Shown: positions 50,949 to 60,764 of the stretch, piece by piece
Position numbering within the stretch: the first letter of the stretch is position 1
How the letters are laid out: each line of letters opens with the position of its first letter
NCBI RefSeq assembly: GCF_000378125.1
Contig: NZ_KB899241.1
Span: 2,145,652-2,209,651, forward strand
Reading direction: 5' to 3'
DNA length: 64,000 bases
DNA from: Rudaea cellulosilytica DSM 22992
GTDB taxonomy: Bacteria > Pseudomonadota > Gammaproteobacteria > Xanthomonadales > Rhodanobacteraceae
The notes under the pieces: model-generated
What the model was told of the DNA's origin: nothing
Databases searched by the model: none
Seen by the model: the letters and a program-made list of their open reading frames with translations, nothing else
Program-made: the position numbers and the translations under genes

Positions 50949-52070
50949 TCAGACGGTTCCCTGCGCGATTTCGAACGGCAGGCGGATATGCGCGTCGACG
51001 CCGTGCGGCTCGCGGTTGCCGATTTCGAAATGCTGGCGTTCACCGTAAAGCACACGCAGGCGCTCGCGCGAGTTGGCGAGGCCGACACGCGCATGTCCGT
51101 TCGGCACGAGCTCGACCTCGGCGAAGCCCGGGCCGTCATCGCGCAGATGCAGGTCGAGCATGTCGTTGTCGCGGCGTGCCACGAGTTCGATGCGGCCGCC
51201 TTCTTCGCGTTTGGACACGGCATACTTGATCGCATTTTCGATCAGCGGTTGCAGGATCAGGCTCGGCACCAGTGCCGTGCGCGTTGCCGGCTCGATGTCC
51301 ATCGCGACGGCGAGGCGCTCGCCGAAGCGCAGTTGCTCGATGCCGAGGTAGAGGTTGAGCGCGTCGATTTCCTGCGCGAGCGGCACGCGCTGCTCGGGGT
51401 CGGAATCGAGCGAATGACGCAGGAACGACGACAGGCTGCCGACCATGCGATAGGCGGTGTCGCGCTTGTCGTCGAGCACGAGCGTCGAAATCGCGTTAAG
51501 CGTGTTGAACAGGAAATGTGGATTGAGCTGGTAGCGCAGCATCTTCAGTTGCGCCGTGTGCGCGGCATTCTGTGCGCGTAGCGCGGCTTCCTTCTGCTCG
51601 GTCAGCTGACGCGCGAACTTGATGCCGAAGTACAGCCCGCTCCAGGACAGGAACACGTAGAACATCGACAGGAAATACCACATGTAGCTGAGCGGATTGT
51701 GCGACATGCAGTCGTCGCAGAAATGCAGGGCGAATTTGACGCAGACGTAGATGAGTGCCTGCACCAGCGTCGCGGCAACCAGCAGCGCTGCGGCGAGGCC
51801 GGCCATGCGCGGCGGCGGCAGCGACCACACGCGGCGGTAGCCGAGCCGCAGCAGGCTGGTGACCACAAAACCGGCGATCGCGACGCTCAGCGAGACCCAG
51901 ACGTAGCGCGGTTCGGTGCCTTCGCCGATCACCGCGGTGGCATTGAGGATGAAATAGGCCGTCCAGCCCGCGATTTGCAGTGGCCAGAAGGACGGCTTGC
52001 CCGGTGTCGGAAAGGGTTTGGCGATGATCGTTGCGTTCACTCGGCGCACGCTCGCGTCTGCAGGGCGCAC
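50949..52070 (-). CDS. LytS/AlgZ-type sensor histidine kinase
   Basis: A 373-residue membrane kinase with four predicted helices (residues about 28-165) and a His_kinase domain: QLNPHFLFNTLNAISTLVL (phospho-His), LILQPLIENAIKYAVSKREEGG (N box) and LRDDGPGFAEVELVPNGHARVGLANSRERL. There is no periplasmic sensor loop of any size, so it may sense the membrane or act with another protein. Start uncertain: 52070 or GTG 52040. It precedes the LytTR regulator with an overlapping stop/start. Confidence 0.92.
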   Translation of the reverse strand: MRPADASVRRVNATIIAKPFPTPGKPSFWPLQIAGWTAYFILNATAVIGEGTEPRYVWVSLSVAIAGFVVTSLLRLGYRRVWSLPPPRMAGLAAALLVAATLVQALIYVCVKFALHFCDDCMSHNPLSYMWYFLSMFYVFLSWSGLYFGIKFARQLTEQKEAALRAQNAAHTAQLKMLRYQLNPHFLFNTLNAISTLVLDDKRDTAYRMVGSLSSFLRHSLDSDPEQRVPLAQEIDALNLYLGIEQLRFGERLAVAMDIEPATRTALVPSLILQPLIENAIKYAVSKREEGGRIELVARRDNDMLDLHLRDDGPGFAEVELVPNGHARVGLANSRERLRVLYGERQHFEIGNREPHGVDAHIRLPFEIAQGTV

Positions 52071-52154
52071 ACTATGAACCGATCTGCATCCGGTTTGAAG
52101 TGACGCGCGAAGAAACGGCGGGGCGGGCCGAGGTAATTTTGCGCCGAAGCGAGG

Positions 52155-52901
52155 TTATTCCGCGCCGAATCGTTGGCCGACGAAAACGTAGTAGGGCACG
52201 CGCACCAACGGCAGATACGGCACCGCGGCGCGATGCTCCGAGAGTTGGTGTTGCGCCAGGAGTTCACACAGCAAGGTGAGATGTGCGGGATCGAGGCGCA
52301 CGCCATCGTGGCCGAACCAGCGCGGCCAGAATCGGCGCGTGAACGCGTTGTGGCGCACGAGGCCCGCGGCCGGACGCGCCGCGGAAGTATAAAAATCCAC
52401 CACGCCGAGCAGGCCGCCGGGCTTGAGCATCGCGAGCGCGTTGGCGAGCGCGGCGCGCCAGTCGGGGATCATCGTCAGCGAATAGGAGAAGTAGACACAG
52501 TCCACCGGAGTGTCGGGTTGCCAGGTCGTTGCGTCGGCTTCGATCATGCGCACCTGCGGATGGCGCGCGATGCGCGCGCGTGCGCGATCGAGCAGGGCGG
52601 GGCAGAGGTCGACGAGGTCGAAGCTCGCGACGTCGTGCAGCCGCTCGCCGAAGAAGTCGAGATTGCGTCCGGTGCCGCCGCCGAGCTCGACGATGCGCGC
52701 CTGCGGCGGCAGTTGCGCGACGAGGCGCGCGATCAGCTGCTCGCGACCGCGCAACAGGCGTTCGCGGAAGCGGTCGTAGTCATCCGCCTGCGCGCTATAG
52801 AAACCCTGCAGATTTTCCGCATGCGAACCGCCCTGCGGTATGCCGCGCAGCATCGCGCGCAGTACGCCAAAATCGGAACGCAGCGCCTCAAGCCTTGGCA
52901 T
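52155..52901 (-). CDS. btaB: Diacylglyceryl-homoserine N-methyltransferase (BtaB-like)
   Basis: A 248-residue class I SAM methyltransferase: GFYSAQADDYDRFRERLLRGRE, SAM motif IVELGGGTGRNLDFF (70-85), VDLCPALLDRARARI, DCVYFSYSLTMIPDW and PGGLLGVVDFYTSA. It overlaps the btaA frame by 14 nt, and in Rhodobacter sphaeroides BtaB of about this size adds three methyl groups to diacylglyceryl-homoserine to make the betaine lipid DGTS. The N-terminal 35 residues are extra relative to that protein. High confidence as methyltransferase, good for BtaB by context. Confidence 0.85.
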   Translation of the reverse strand: MPRLEALRSDFGVLRAMLRGIPQGGSHAENLQGFYSAQADDYDRFRERLLRGREQLIARLVAQLPPQARIVELGGGTGRNLDFFGERLHDVASFDLVDLCPALLDRARARIARHPQVRMIEADATTWQPDTPVDCVYFSYSLTMIPDWRAALANALAMLKPGGLLGVVDFYTSAARPAAGLVRHNAFTRRFWPRWFGHDGVRLDPAHLTLLCELLAQHQLSEHRAAVPYLPLVRVPYYVFVGQRFGAE

Positions 52902-54081
52902 CGGCGATCACGAAGCCCGCGTAGGTGTGCACTCGATCGCCGCTTTGCAGCGAATCGGCGAGGTCGTCGGCGAAATGGAAAATTTCCCGCAGGCGATTCT
53001 GCCCGGGCCCTACGCGAATGCTTTCGAGGAAGGCGGGCTTCGATTGCGCGCTGCGCAGCAGGATGCGCGCGCCGGGCGTGGCGCGATTGAGGATCGCGTT
53101 CCATTCCTCGACCAGAGCGTCGGGATAGTACGAACTCATCCAGTCCATGTGGTCGAGCAGGACGAAGCGCGAGATCGGCGTTTCGTTCTGCGAGAGCAGC
53201 TCCGTCACCGTCGTCGTGTGCAGCTCGATGCGGTCGACGAGGCCGGCCTTGAGCGCGTTGAAGCCGGCTTCCTTCAGATACTCGGGGCAGCAGTCGCGGC
53301 GGTAGCGGCCGGTGAGGTAGACGCGGTAGAAATAGTTGTCCGACAGCGGCAGTTGGCGGAACACGTACTCGACCGCGCCGCGGATGAAGCCGTGGATGCC
53401 GAATTCGTGCTGCGCCTCGACCAGTTTGCGCTGCGGATACGGCACGCCGAGCAGGCTCATCACGAACTGACGCGAGATGATCCAGTTGACCGTCTTGTTC
53501 CACAGCAGCGGCGACACGCGCTCGTCGTAGATCTTCTGCTGCTCGGGCAGCGACTTTGCGTCGAGCAATGCGTTGATCGCCGAGGCGAGCCCGGGACGCA
53601 ACTTGAAATACGCACGCACGCCGCGCGCGACCATGCCGGACAAGCCGTGGAAGTAGAAGCTGCCGTGCTTGCCCGCGAACCAGTCCCAGTGCTTGTCCCA
53701 CCACTGCTGCGCGAACGGTGAAAGCTGCGCGCGCAGCTTCTGCTCGTAGAGGTTCTTGAAATCGCGGTGGCAGCCTTCGCCGAAGATCGCGAAGTAGTCG
53801 GCGTAATCGAGCGAGCGGATCGCGGCGATCTTCAATTCGAGCAGCGCGATCTGGCGCGGATTCGCGTCGACCGCATGGATGCGCTTCGGTCCGAGCAGGG
53901 CGTAGTCGAGCACGTTGCAGCCCGCGCTGGAGATGACCAGCATCGTGTCGTCGGGCCCGAGCGCGAGCGCCTGACGGTCGATCGCCGGATCTTCCCAGCA
54001 GGTGTTGTAGACCAGGTTGCGCGAATAGATCGCGTTGAACAACGCGTGGTCCAGTTTGTCGATGAGGCTGGGCTTGGACAT
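52888..54081 (-). CDS. btaA: S-adenosylmethionine:diacylglycerol 3-amino-3-carboxypropyl transferase (BtaA)
   Basis: ATG 54081 (SKPSLIDKLDHALFNAIYS) gives 397 residues; the frame is open to a TTG at 54108. Features of the DUF3419/BtaA family are RNLVYNTCWEDPAIDRQAL, SSAGCNVLDYALLGPKRIHA (SAM binding, about 51-70), DANPRQIALLELKI, RVYLTGRYRRDCCPEYLK and FVLLDHMDWM. The enzyme transfers the aminocarboxypropyl group of SAM to diacylglycerol, forming the precursor of DGTS. First gene of a two-gene operon with BtaB; divergent from a phosphodiesterase-like gene. Confidence 0.92.
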   Translation of the reverse strand: MSKPSLIDKLDHALFNAIYSRNLVYNTCWEDPAIDRQALALGPDDTMLVISSAGCNVLDYALLGPKRIHAVDANPRQIALLELKIAAIRSLDYADYFAIFGEGCHRDFKNLYEQKLRAQLSPFAQQWWDKHWDWFAGKHGSFYFHGLSGMVARGVRAYFKLRPGLASAINALLDAKSLPEQQKIYDERVSPLLWNKTVNWIISRQFVMSLLGVPYPQRKLVEAQHEFGIHGFIRGAVEYVFRQLPLSDNYFYRVYLTGRYRRDCCPEYLKEAGFNALKAGLVDRIELHTTTVTELLSQNETPISRFVLLDHMDWMSSYYPDALVEEWNAILNRATPGARILLRSAQSKPAFLESIRVGPGQNRLREIFHFADDLADSLQSGDRVHTYAGFVIADAKA

Positions 54082-54196
54082 CGGCGTGCGGCTCGGCGTG
54101 GAGACCAAGCCGTCACGCTAATGGGCGAAGATGACGTCGCGGTTACGGGTGTCGAAATCGGCTAAGCTGCGGCGGCCGCCATCGGGGAGGAAATGC

Positions 54197-55300
54197 ATGT
54201 CGCTGCGTCTGCTGCTGCTGTCTTGTCTGCTGTCGTGCTGCGCGTGGAGTCACGCGGCCGGGTCCGCGGCGAAGCCGCGCAACGTGGTCCTCGTCACGCT
54301 TGACGGCGTGCGCGTGCAGGAGATGTTCGGCGGTGCCGACATCGCCGTGATGAAGCACCTGGCGCGCGGCGCGCCGCTCGATGGCAATGCGTCCTACCAG
54401 CGCTATTGGGCGCCGTCGGCGGAGGAGCGGCGCGCGCGGATCATGCCGTTCCTCTGGGGCACGTTGCTGCGACAGCACGCCTGGATCGCCGGCGATCCGG
54501 CGAAACGCAGCCATGTCGAGGTGACCAATCGCTTCCATACCTCGTATCCGGGGTATGCGGAGATACTTACCGGCCGCGCGCACGACGAGGTGATCGTCGA
54601 CAACAAGGAGCAACGCATTCCGGTGCCGACCGTGCTCGAATTCGCGCGCCGCGAACTGCAACTGCCGCGATCCGCGGTCGCCGCGTTTTCGAGTTGGGAC
54701 CTGACCAATTCTTTCGCCGAGCAGGAACCCGGCACGATCACGCTCAACGCCGGTTTCGCGGCGTATGCGAGCGGCGATCCGGCGCTGCGCGCGCTCAGCG
54801 CGGCACAGGATGAAATGGTCGCCTGGGACGGTTCGCGCTTCGACTACATCACCGAGCGTTTCGCCCTCGACTATCTCAAGCGCGAACGGCCACGCCTGCT
54901 CTACGTGCTGCTGGGCGACACCGACGAAGTTGCGCATGACGGCCGCTACGAACTGCTGCTGCAGTCGCTGCGACACGCCGATCATTTCCTCGAAGAGCTG
55001 TGGACCCAGTTGCAGGCCATGCCGCAGTATCGCGACAACACGGTGCTGATCGTCACTGCCGACCACGGCCGCGGCAAGACGCCCGACTTCTGGGGTTCGC
55101 ACGACGAGGAAATCGAAGCGGCAAAGAACATCTGGCTCGTCGTGGCCGCGCCGGACGATGCGCGACGCGGCGAGCTCGAAGGCGGTCCTACGCTTTACCA
55201 GAACCAGATCGCCGCAACGATCGCCAAGGCGCTCGGCCTGGATTTCGATCGTGCGTATCCCGAAGCGGGCAAGCCGATCGACCTGCATAGTACGCCTTGA
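54197..55300 (+). CDS. Secreted alkaline-phosphatase-superfamily phosphodiesterase-like protein
   Basis: ATG 54197 with ggggagg upstream gives 367 residues and a Sec signal (LRLLLLSCLLSCCAWSHA). Alkaline-phosphatase-fold metal motifs are present: VLVTLDGVR (first Asp), RFHTSYPGYAEILTGR (Thr/Ser nucleophile region), LLGDTDEVAHDG (Asp and His) and VTADHGRG (Asp-His). This is the pattern of nucleotide pyrophosphatase/phosphodiesterases. It would act in the periplasm on phosphate esters. Divergent from btaAB with a 115-nt promoter region; no Pho box was recognised. Confidence 0.85.
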   Translation: MSLRLLLLSCLLSCCAWSHAAGSAAKPRNVVLVTLDGVRVQEMFGGADIAVMKHLARGAPLDGNASYQRYWAPSAEERRARIMPFLWGTLLRQHAWIAGDPAKRSHVEVTNRFHTSYPGYAEILTGRAHDEVIVDNKEQRIPVPTVLEFARRELQLPRSAVAAFSSWDLTNSFAEQEPGTITLNAGFAAYASGDPALRALSAAQDEMVAWDGSRFDYITERFALDYLKRERPRLLYVLLGDTDEVAHDGRYELLLQSLRHADHFLEELWTQLQAMPQYRDNTVLIVTADHGRGKTPDFWGSHDEEIEAAKNIWLVVAAPDDARRGELEGGPTLYQNQIAATIAKALGLDFDRAYPEAGKPIDLHSTP

Positions 55301-55324
55301 GCAAACGCGGCGAGGGCGACGGCC

Positions 55325-56410
55325 TTACTTCGCCGCCACGCCGTCGGCGCGCGTATAGCGATCGGTTGCGTTCACTTCCCAGGTCTTGCCGCCGTCGGCG
55401 GAGAACGCCTGCTCGGACTGGACCGCATCGGCGCCGGTGCTCCAGATCGACAGTCGCGCCAGCGTGGCCTTGCCGTTGACGCGCCGCTGATCATAGAAAT
55501 CGATGCGCCCGTCGTGGGCTTCGCCGATGCCGGGCACGTCGCCGAGCATGCCGCCCTTGAACGTGGCGAAGTTGATGCTCCACTGCTTCGTCGTCGGATT
55601 GTAGACGCGCAACGCGAGCGCCTCGTCGGGACCCTCCGGGCTTACGATCTTGAACTCGACGAGGCTGGCCTTGCCGCTCCAGACCGGGGTTACCCGGGTG
55701 AGTCCGTCCGCTTCGAGCCAGTCCTTGGTACCGCTCAGCGGGTGCTGGAGGCGCGAGGAATGGGTCTTCCAGCTGCCGAAATCGAAGTCGAAATCGTGGC
55801 TGCCGTCGTGATCGGCTTTGACCACCGGCGCGGGCGCGGCATCGGCCAGGCGGGTCTTGTCCGCGGTGAACTGCACTTCCCAGGTCTTGCCGCCATCGGC
55901 CGAATACGATTCTTCGTAACGATGCGATTTCGGCGTGATGTCGGACCAGGCGCCGCGCACGAGGATCGCGCGGCCGTCGAACGTGTCCGGCGCAAACAGC
56001 TCGCCGCGGCCGTTCCTGAAGGAACCGATTGTGCCGCCGGCGAACGCGCCGCCCTTGCTGCCGATGAAGGTCTGGCTCCACTGGTGCGCGCTCGGGTTGT
56101 ACAGGAACAGCGACATGCCCTGCCAATGGCCCAGCGGGCCGTCCGTTTCGATTTCCTCGAGTTGGGCGCGACCGCCCCAGACCTTGCGTATGGTGACCGT
56201 GCCATTCAGCTCGATCCACTCGGTCGAACCGCTGAGCGGATGCAGCCTGCGCACGATATGCGTTTTCCACACACCGACATCGAAATCGAAGTCGTGGCTG
56301 CCGTCGCGCTCGACGGAAGGTCTCGTGGACGGATTGCTGTGTACAGTTGGCGCAACGAGCGCGCCGGCTGCGGCGAGTGCGCCAGCGCACAGTAGAGAGA
56401 AGAGTTTCAT
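55325..56410 (-). CDS. Secreted protein with internal two-fold repeat (DUF1579-like)
   Basis: A 361-residue precursor with a Sec signal (KLFSLLCAGALAAAGALVAP). The mature protein is two copies of a 150-residue beta-rich domain. Matching blocks are DGSHDFDFDVGVWKTH against DGSHDFDFDFGSWKTH; HPLSGSTEWIELNG against HPLSGTKDWLEADG; and SYSADGGKTWEVQFTADKTR against AFSADGGKTWEVNATDRYTR. The first-half WGGRAQLEE and second-half WSGKASLVE also align. Similar single-domain proteins fall in DUF1579. Function unknown; a lipocalin-like binding role is possible. Confidence 0.85.
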   Translation of the reverse strand: MKLFSLLCAGALAAAGALVAPTVHSNPSTRPSVERDGSHDFDFDVGVWKTHIVRRLHPLSGSTEWIELNGTVTIRKVWGGRAQLEEIETDGPLGHWQGMSLFLYNPSAHQWSQTFIGSKGGAFAGGTIGSFRNGRGELFAPDTFDGRAILVRGAWSDITPKSHRYEESYSADGGKTWEVQFTADKTRLADAAPAPVVKADHDGSHDFDFDFGSWKTHSSRLQHPLSGTKDWLEADGLTRVTPVWSGKASLVEFKIVSPEGPDEALALRVYNPTTKQWSINFATFKGGMLGDVPGIGEAHDGRIDFYDQRRVNGKATLARLSIWSTGADAVQSEQAFSADGGKTWEVNATDRYTRADGVAAK

Positions 56411-56453
56411 GTTTGCTCCGCGGGAAAAGATCGGGAAACGCTGCTGCCGGCGC

Positions 56454-57221
56454 TTAGCCCGGCTTGCGGAATTTCAGGATGAACTGATCGGTGTGGCCCT
56501 GGATCGACGCATCGAACGGACCCTTCGTGTGCGGGTCGCCCGGATTGGCAAGCAGCTTGCTCTCGCTGTCGAACTTGAATCCGGCCGCTTCGACCTCGCG
56601 CCGCACGGTGGCGGGTTCGATGCGATGCAACGTGTCGGTGACGTTGGCCGGCGAGCCTTTCGCGGCGACATGGTCGAGCACGATGTAGACGCCGCCCGGT
56701 TTCAGCGCGGCGTAAACGGCGCGGTTGAACGCGGCCATGTCGACCGGACCCATGAAGTCGTCGGGCAGGTCGTGGTAGTTCTGCGAGATCCAGAACAGAT
56801 CGAGCGGCTCCGCATAGCGCGCAGCGTCGATCGGCGCGGCGTAGGTCACGCTCACGTTCGCATGCGTGAACGCGAACTGCTGCACCTCGGCGATGCCTTT
56901 GACGATGTTCGGATACTGCAGCAGTCCGCTCGGCACGCTTGCATAGACATGGCCGTTCGCACCGACGATGGCGGAGAACAGCCGGGTGAAATAGCCGGCG
57001 CCGGTGCCGTAGTCGGCAACTTTGTCGCCGGGTTTGACGCCGGCGAACGCGAGCACGGGTGCCGGCTTGCGATTGGCGTCGCGCACCGTGTCGGTCGCGG
57101 GACGTGAAGCATCGGCGACCGCTTTGGCGATTGCGCCATTGCTGTCCTCGGCCGCATGAGCCAAAGTGACGCCCGTGCCGAGGACGGCGCAGAGCGCCAC
57201 GACAAGAATGGATTGGTACAT
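56454..57221 (-). CDS. Exported SAM-dependent methyltransferase-like protein
   Basis: A 255-residue protein with a Sec signal (YQSILVVALCAVLGTGVTLAHA). The rest is a class I methyltransferase fold: VLAFAGVKPGDKVADYGTGAGYFTRLF (SAM site), DLFWISQNYHDLP, ALKPGGVYIVLDHVAAKGSP and IEPATVRREVEAAGF. Exported proteins of this kind (COG4798) are widespread, and their need for SAM outside the cytoplasm is unexplained. It is transcribed away from the MocR regulator with a 105-nt shared region, so that regulator may control it. Confidence 0.85.
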   Translation of the reverse strand: MYQSILVVALCAVLGTGVTLAHAAEDSNGAIAKAVADASRPATDTVRDANRKPAPVLAFAGVKPGDKVADYGTGAGYFTRLFSAIVGANGHVYASVPSGLLQYPNIVKGIAEVQQFAFTHANVSVTYAAPIDAARYAEPLDLFWISQNYHDLPDDFMGPVDMAAFNRAVYAALKPGGVYIVLDHVAAKGSPANVTDTLHRIEPATVRREVEAAGFKFDSESKLLANPGDPHTKGPFDASIQGHTDQFILKFRKPG

Positions 57222-57326
57222 GACAACTCCTCAAATTTCGATGACGCAATGATTCGGCCGCAGAGCACTTGCCTGAAGGGCCACATGACGAAAAAATTGC
57301 CGGGTCACTTGTCGGACAGCTGAGCG

Positions 57327-58817
57327 TTGAAGCCCTTCTTCGAAATCGAACTCGTCCCGACCGAGCCGGGATCGCGCAATGTCGCGCGCAACCTGCAGGG
57401 CCAACTCAAGGCGGCGATCGTCGACGGCCGGCTGCCGCTCGGCGCGCAACTGCCGGCGACGCGGCAGGCGCGGGCTTTCTTCGGCGTCTCGCGCAACACG
57501 CTGGCCGAGGTCTACGACGCGCTGCTCAACGAAGGCTATGTCGTCGCACGGCGCGGTGCCGGCACGTTCGTCGCCGAAACGCTGCCGAAGGCGCCGTTGC
57601 GGGCGAAGCGCTCGGGCGCGCGCGCGAGCACGCATCGTCTCAACACGTTCTGGCTGCGGCCCGAGGTGACGGCGGCGATGGGATTCTGGCGTGATCCGCC
57701 GATGCAGCCGACCTCGCGCAAGGCGCCGGCGATCGACCTGCGGCCTGCGTTGGTCGATTCGCGCCTGTTTCCGCACGAGATATTCCGCCGCGCCACAGCG
57801 AAGCAGCTGCGCACGCTGGAGCGAAAGCCGGCGAGCTATCGCAGCCCGCAGGGCAACCAGGGCAACTATCAGCTGCGCAATGCGATCACGCGGCATATCG
57901 CGCTGACGCGTGCGGTCGCTTGCCATACGGATGACGTGCTCGTCACTTCGGGCGCACAGCAGGCGTTCGATCTGCTCGCGCGCGTGCTCGTCATCCCCGG
58001 CGAAACCGTCGTCGCGATCGAGGATCCGGGCTATCCGCCGATGCGCGTGGCGTTCGCCGCGGCCGGGGCGAAGCTCGTGCCGGTCGGTGTCGACGACGAG
58101 GGGCTCATGGTCGACCGCTTGCCGGCCGACGTCGGCGTGATCTGCCTGTGTCCTTCGCATCAATTCCCGCTCGGGGTGACGATGTCGGCGCGGCGGCGGC
58201 GTGCGCTGGTCGAGTTCGCGCGCAGACATCATGCGGTGATCGTCGAGGACGACTACGACGGCGAATTTCGCCACGACAGCAGCCCGCTTTCGGCGTTGCG
58301 CACGCCCGAAGCCGCCGACGTCGTGTTCTACGTCGGCACGTTCTCCAAATGCATGTTGCCGACGCTGCGCCTCGGTTTCCTCGTCGCACCGGAATGGGCG
58401 ATGCCGACGCTGATTGCGGCGAAGAACTGCCTAGATTGGCATTGCCCGACGCCGTTGCAGCGCGGCGTCGCCGCGTTCATCGACGAGGGCTATCTGACCC
58501 GGCACGTGCGCAAGATGCGCCAGCTGTACCAGCGTCGTCGCGAACATCTGACGCAGCGGTTGACCACCGACTTCGGCGAATGGCTGGCGCCGATTCCGTC
58601 GCTGTATGGCATGCATCTCAGCGCGCAGGCGCATTCTTCCGACGATTGGGAGCAGGTGACCAAGGCGCTGCTGCAGGCCAACGTGAAGCTGCACAGCTTC
58701 AGCCGCTATTTTCTCGGGCGCGAAACACGCACCGGCCTGATCTTCGGTTTCGGCTGCGTCGATTTCGCGATGATCGACCGCGGCCTGTCCACGCTGCGCA
58801 AGTTGCTGTCGAAATAG
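57327..58817 (+). CDS. MocR-type (GntR/aminotransferase) transcriptional regulator
   Basis: A 496-residue protein from TTG 57327 (no better start in frame). An N-terminal GntR winged helix (about 1-80: LQGQLKAAIVDGRLPLGAQLPATRQARAFFGVSRNTLAEVYD) is joined by a linker to a class I aminotransferase fold: TSGAQQAFDLLARVLVIPGE, EDPGYPPMRVAF, CLCPSHQFPLGV, DDYDGEFRHD and the PLP lysine in GTFSKCMLPTLRLGF. MocR proteins sense PLP or amino acids. Target unknown; divergent from the methyltransferase gene. Confidence 0.93.
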   Translation: MKPFFEIELVPTEPGSRNVARNLQGQLKAAIVDGRLPLGAQLPATRQARAFFGVSRNTLAEVYDALLNEGYVVARRGAGTFVAETLPKAPLRAKRSGARASTHRLNTFWLRPEVTAAMGFWRDPPMQPTSRKAPAIDLRPALVDSRLFPHEIFRRATAKQLRTLERKPASYRSPQGNQGNYQLRNAITRHIALTRAVACHTDDVLVTSGAQQAFDLLARVLVIPGETVVAIEDPGYPPMRVAFAAAGAKLVPVGVDDEGLMVDRLPADVGVICLCPSHQFPLGVTMSARRRRALVEFARRHHAVIVEDDYDGEFRHDSSPLSALRTPEAADVVFYVGTFSKCMLPTLRLGFLVAPEWAMPTLIAAKNCLDWHCPTPLQRGVAAFIDEGYLTRHVRKMRQLYQRRREHLTQRLTTDFGEWLAPIPSLYGMHLSAQAHSSDDWEQVTKALLQANVKLHSFSRYFLGRETRTGLIFGFGCVDFAMIDRGLSTLRKLLSK

Positions 58818-58832
58818 CGGTTGCGCGGATTT

Positions 58833-60764
58833 CTACGCGTGCAGACCGAGTACGCCGCGTGCGCGCAGCTCGGCCACGATGCTGTCGGCAGCGGCTTCGG
58901 CGTTGAGCTTCTCCGTTTCGAGATGCAGCTCGGGCGCATCGGGTGCTTCGTATGGCGAATCGATGCCGGTGAAGTTTTTCAATTCGCCGCGCCGCGCCTT
59001 TTTGTACAAGCCCTTCGGGTCCCGCGCTTCGACGACGGCGAGCGAGGTGTCGACGAAGATCTCGACGAATTCGCCGGCGCCGACCATGTCGCGCGCGAGC
59101 TTGCGCTCGGAGCGGAACGGCGAGATGAACGCGGTGAGCACGATCAGGCCGGCGTCGACCATGAGCTTGGCCACCTCGCCGATGCGGCGGATGTTCTCGA
59201 TGCGGTCGGGGGCGGTAAAGCCGAGGTCCTTGTTCAGGCCGTGGCGCACGTTGTCGCCGTCGAGCAGGTAGGTGCGCACGCCGAGCGCGTGCAGCTTGCG
59301 TTCGACGAGGTTCGCGATCGTCGACTTGCCGCTGCCCGAGAGGCCGGTGAACCAGAGCACGCAGGGTTTGTGCCCATTGAGCCGCGCGCGCGCTGCCTTG
59401 TCGACTTCGAGCGCCTGCCAGTGGATGTTCTGCGAACGACGCAGGGCGAAATGAATCGTGCCCGCGGCGATGGTGTGGTTGCTCAGGCGATCGATGACGA
59501 TGAAGCTGCCCATGTCGCGGTTGTCCGCGTAGGGATCGAACGCGATCGCGCGGTCGAGCGTCAGCGTGCACACGCCGACCTCGTTGACGTTGAGCGTCTT
59601 GGCGACGAGACGGTCGAGCGTGTTCACTTCGACCACGTATTTCGGTTTCGAGATCGAGCCGCCGACCGTGCTCGCGCCGGTCTTCACCAGATAGGCGCGG
59701 CCCGGCAGCATCGGCGTCTCGTCGAGCCAGGCGATCGTCGCTTCGAACTGATCGGCGAGTCCGGCCGGATCGTGTGCCGAAGAGATCACGTCGCCGCGGC
59801 TGATGTCGATTTCGTCGGCGAGCGTCAGTGTGACCGATTCGCCGCTCACGCCTTGAGCCTTGTCGCCGTCGAGGCTGACGATGCGCGCGACGGTCGAGGT
59901 CTTGCCCGAGGGCAGTACGCGGATTGCGTCGCCGGGTTTGACCGAGCCGCCGAGGATGCGGCCCGAGAAGCCGCGGAAGTCGAGGTTCGGGCGGTTGACC
60001 CATTGCACCGGCATGCGCAGCGGTGCATTTGTGGAAGATGCGGCAATTTCCACATTTTCCAGGAATTCAAGCAGGTTTGGCCCGGTGTACCACGGCGTAT
60101 TCGTGCTCGCCTCGGCGATGTTGTCGCCGCGCAGCGCCGCCATCGGGATGCTGGTGACACGCTCGATGCTGCCGTCGAGGCGTTCGATGAAGGCGCGGTA
60201 CTCGCGGTCGATCTCGTTGAAAACCTGTTCAGAATAGCCGACGAGGTCGAGCTTGTTGACCGCGAGCACGACGTGCTTGATGCCGACCAGCGAAACCAGA
60301 TAGCTGTGCCGCCGCGTCTGCGTGAGCACGCCCTTGCGTGCGTCGATCAGGATCACGGCGAGGTCGGCGGTCGAGGCGCCGGTGACCATGTTGCGCGTGT
60401 ACTGTTCGTGCCCCGGCGTGTCGGCGACGATGAATTTGCGCTTGTCGGTCGAGAAGAAGCGGTAGGCGACGTCGATCGTGATGCCCTGTTCGCGCTCGGC
60501 GGAAAGACCGTCGACGAGCAGGGCGAAGTCGAGTTCGTCGCCCTGCGTGCCGTGCTTCTTCGAATCGGCGTCGAGCGTGGACATCTGGTCGTCGAGCAGC
60601 GCCTTGGCCTCGTACAGCATGCGCCCGATCAGGGTGCTCTTGCCGTCGTCGACGCTGCCGCAGGTGATGAAGCGCAGCAGCGACTTGTTCTCGTGCGTGC
60701 GCAGGTACTGCTCGATGTCGGTTTCGATCAGGGCACGATCGGTAGATTGGAAAGCGGTATTCAT
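58833..60764 (-). CDS. cysNC: Bifunctional sulfate adenylyltransferase subunit 1 / APS kinase
   Basis: ATG 60764 ([20 protein letters not shown]) overlaps the cysD stop by 1-4 nt (ATGA). The 643-residue protein has a GTPase part (G1 [15 protein letters not shown] at about 35-49, [18 protein letters not shown]), a beta-barrel domain, and a C-terminal APS kinase with P-loop GLSGSGKST at about 472, [15 protein letters not shown] and [14 protein letters not shown]. CysN activates sulfate with CysD, and CysC phosphorylates APS to PAPS. The fused form is typical of Xanthomonadales and NodQ. Confidence 0.97.
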   Translation of the reverse strand: MNTAFQSTDRALIETDIEQYLRTHENKSLLRFITCGSVDDGKSTLIGRMLYEAKALLDDQMSTLDADSKKHGTQGDELDFALLVDGLSAEREQGITIDVAYRFFSTDKRKFIVADTPGHEQYTRNMVTGASTADLAVILIDARKGVLTQTRRHSYLVSLVGIKHVVLAVNKLDLVGYSEQVFNEIDREYRAFIERLDGSIERVTSIPMAALRGDNIAEASTNTPWYTGPNLLEFLENVEIAASSTNAPLRMPVQWVNRPNLDFRGFSGRILGGSVKPGDAIRVLPSGKTSTVARIVSLDGDKAQGVSGESVTLTLADEIDISRGDVISSAHDPAGLADQFEATIAWLDETPMLPGRAYLVKTGASTVGGSISKPKYVVEVNTLDRLVAKTLNVNEVGVCTLTLDRAIAFDPYADNRDMGSFIVIDRLSNHTIAAGTIHFALRRSQNIHWQALEVDKAARARLNGHKPCVLWFTGLSGSGKSTIANLVERKLHALGVRTYLLDGDNVRHGLNKDLGFTAPDRIENIRRIGEVAKLMVDAGLIVLTAFISPFRSERKLARDMVGAGEFVEIFVDTSLAVVEARDPKGLYKKARRGELKNFTGIDSPYEAPDAPELHLETEKLNAEAAADSIVAELRARGVLGLHA

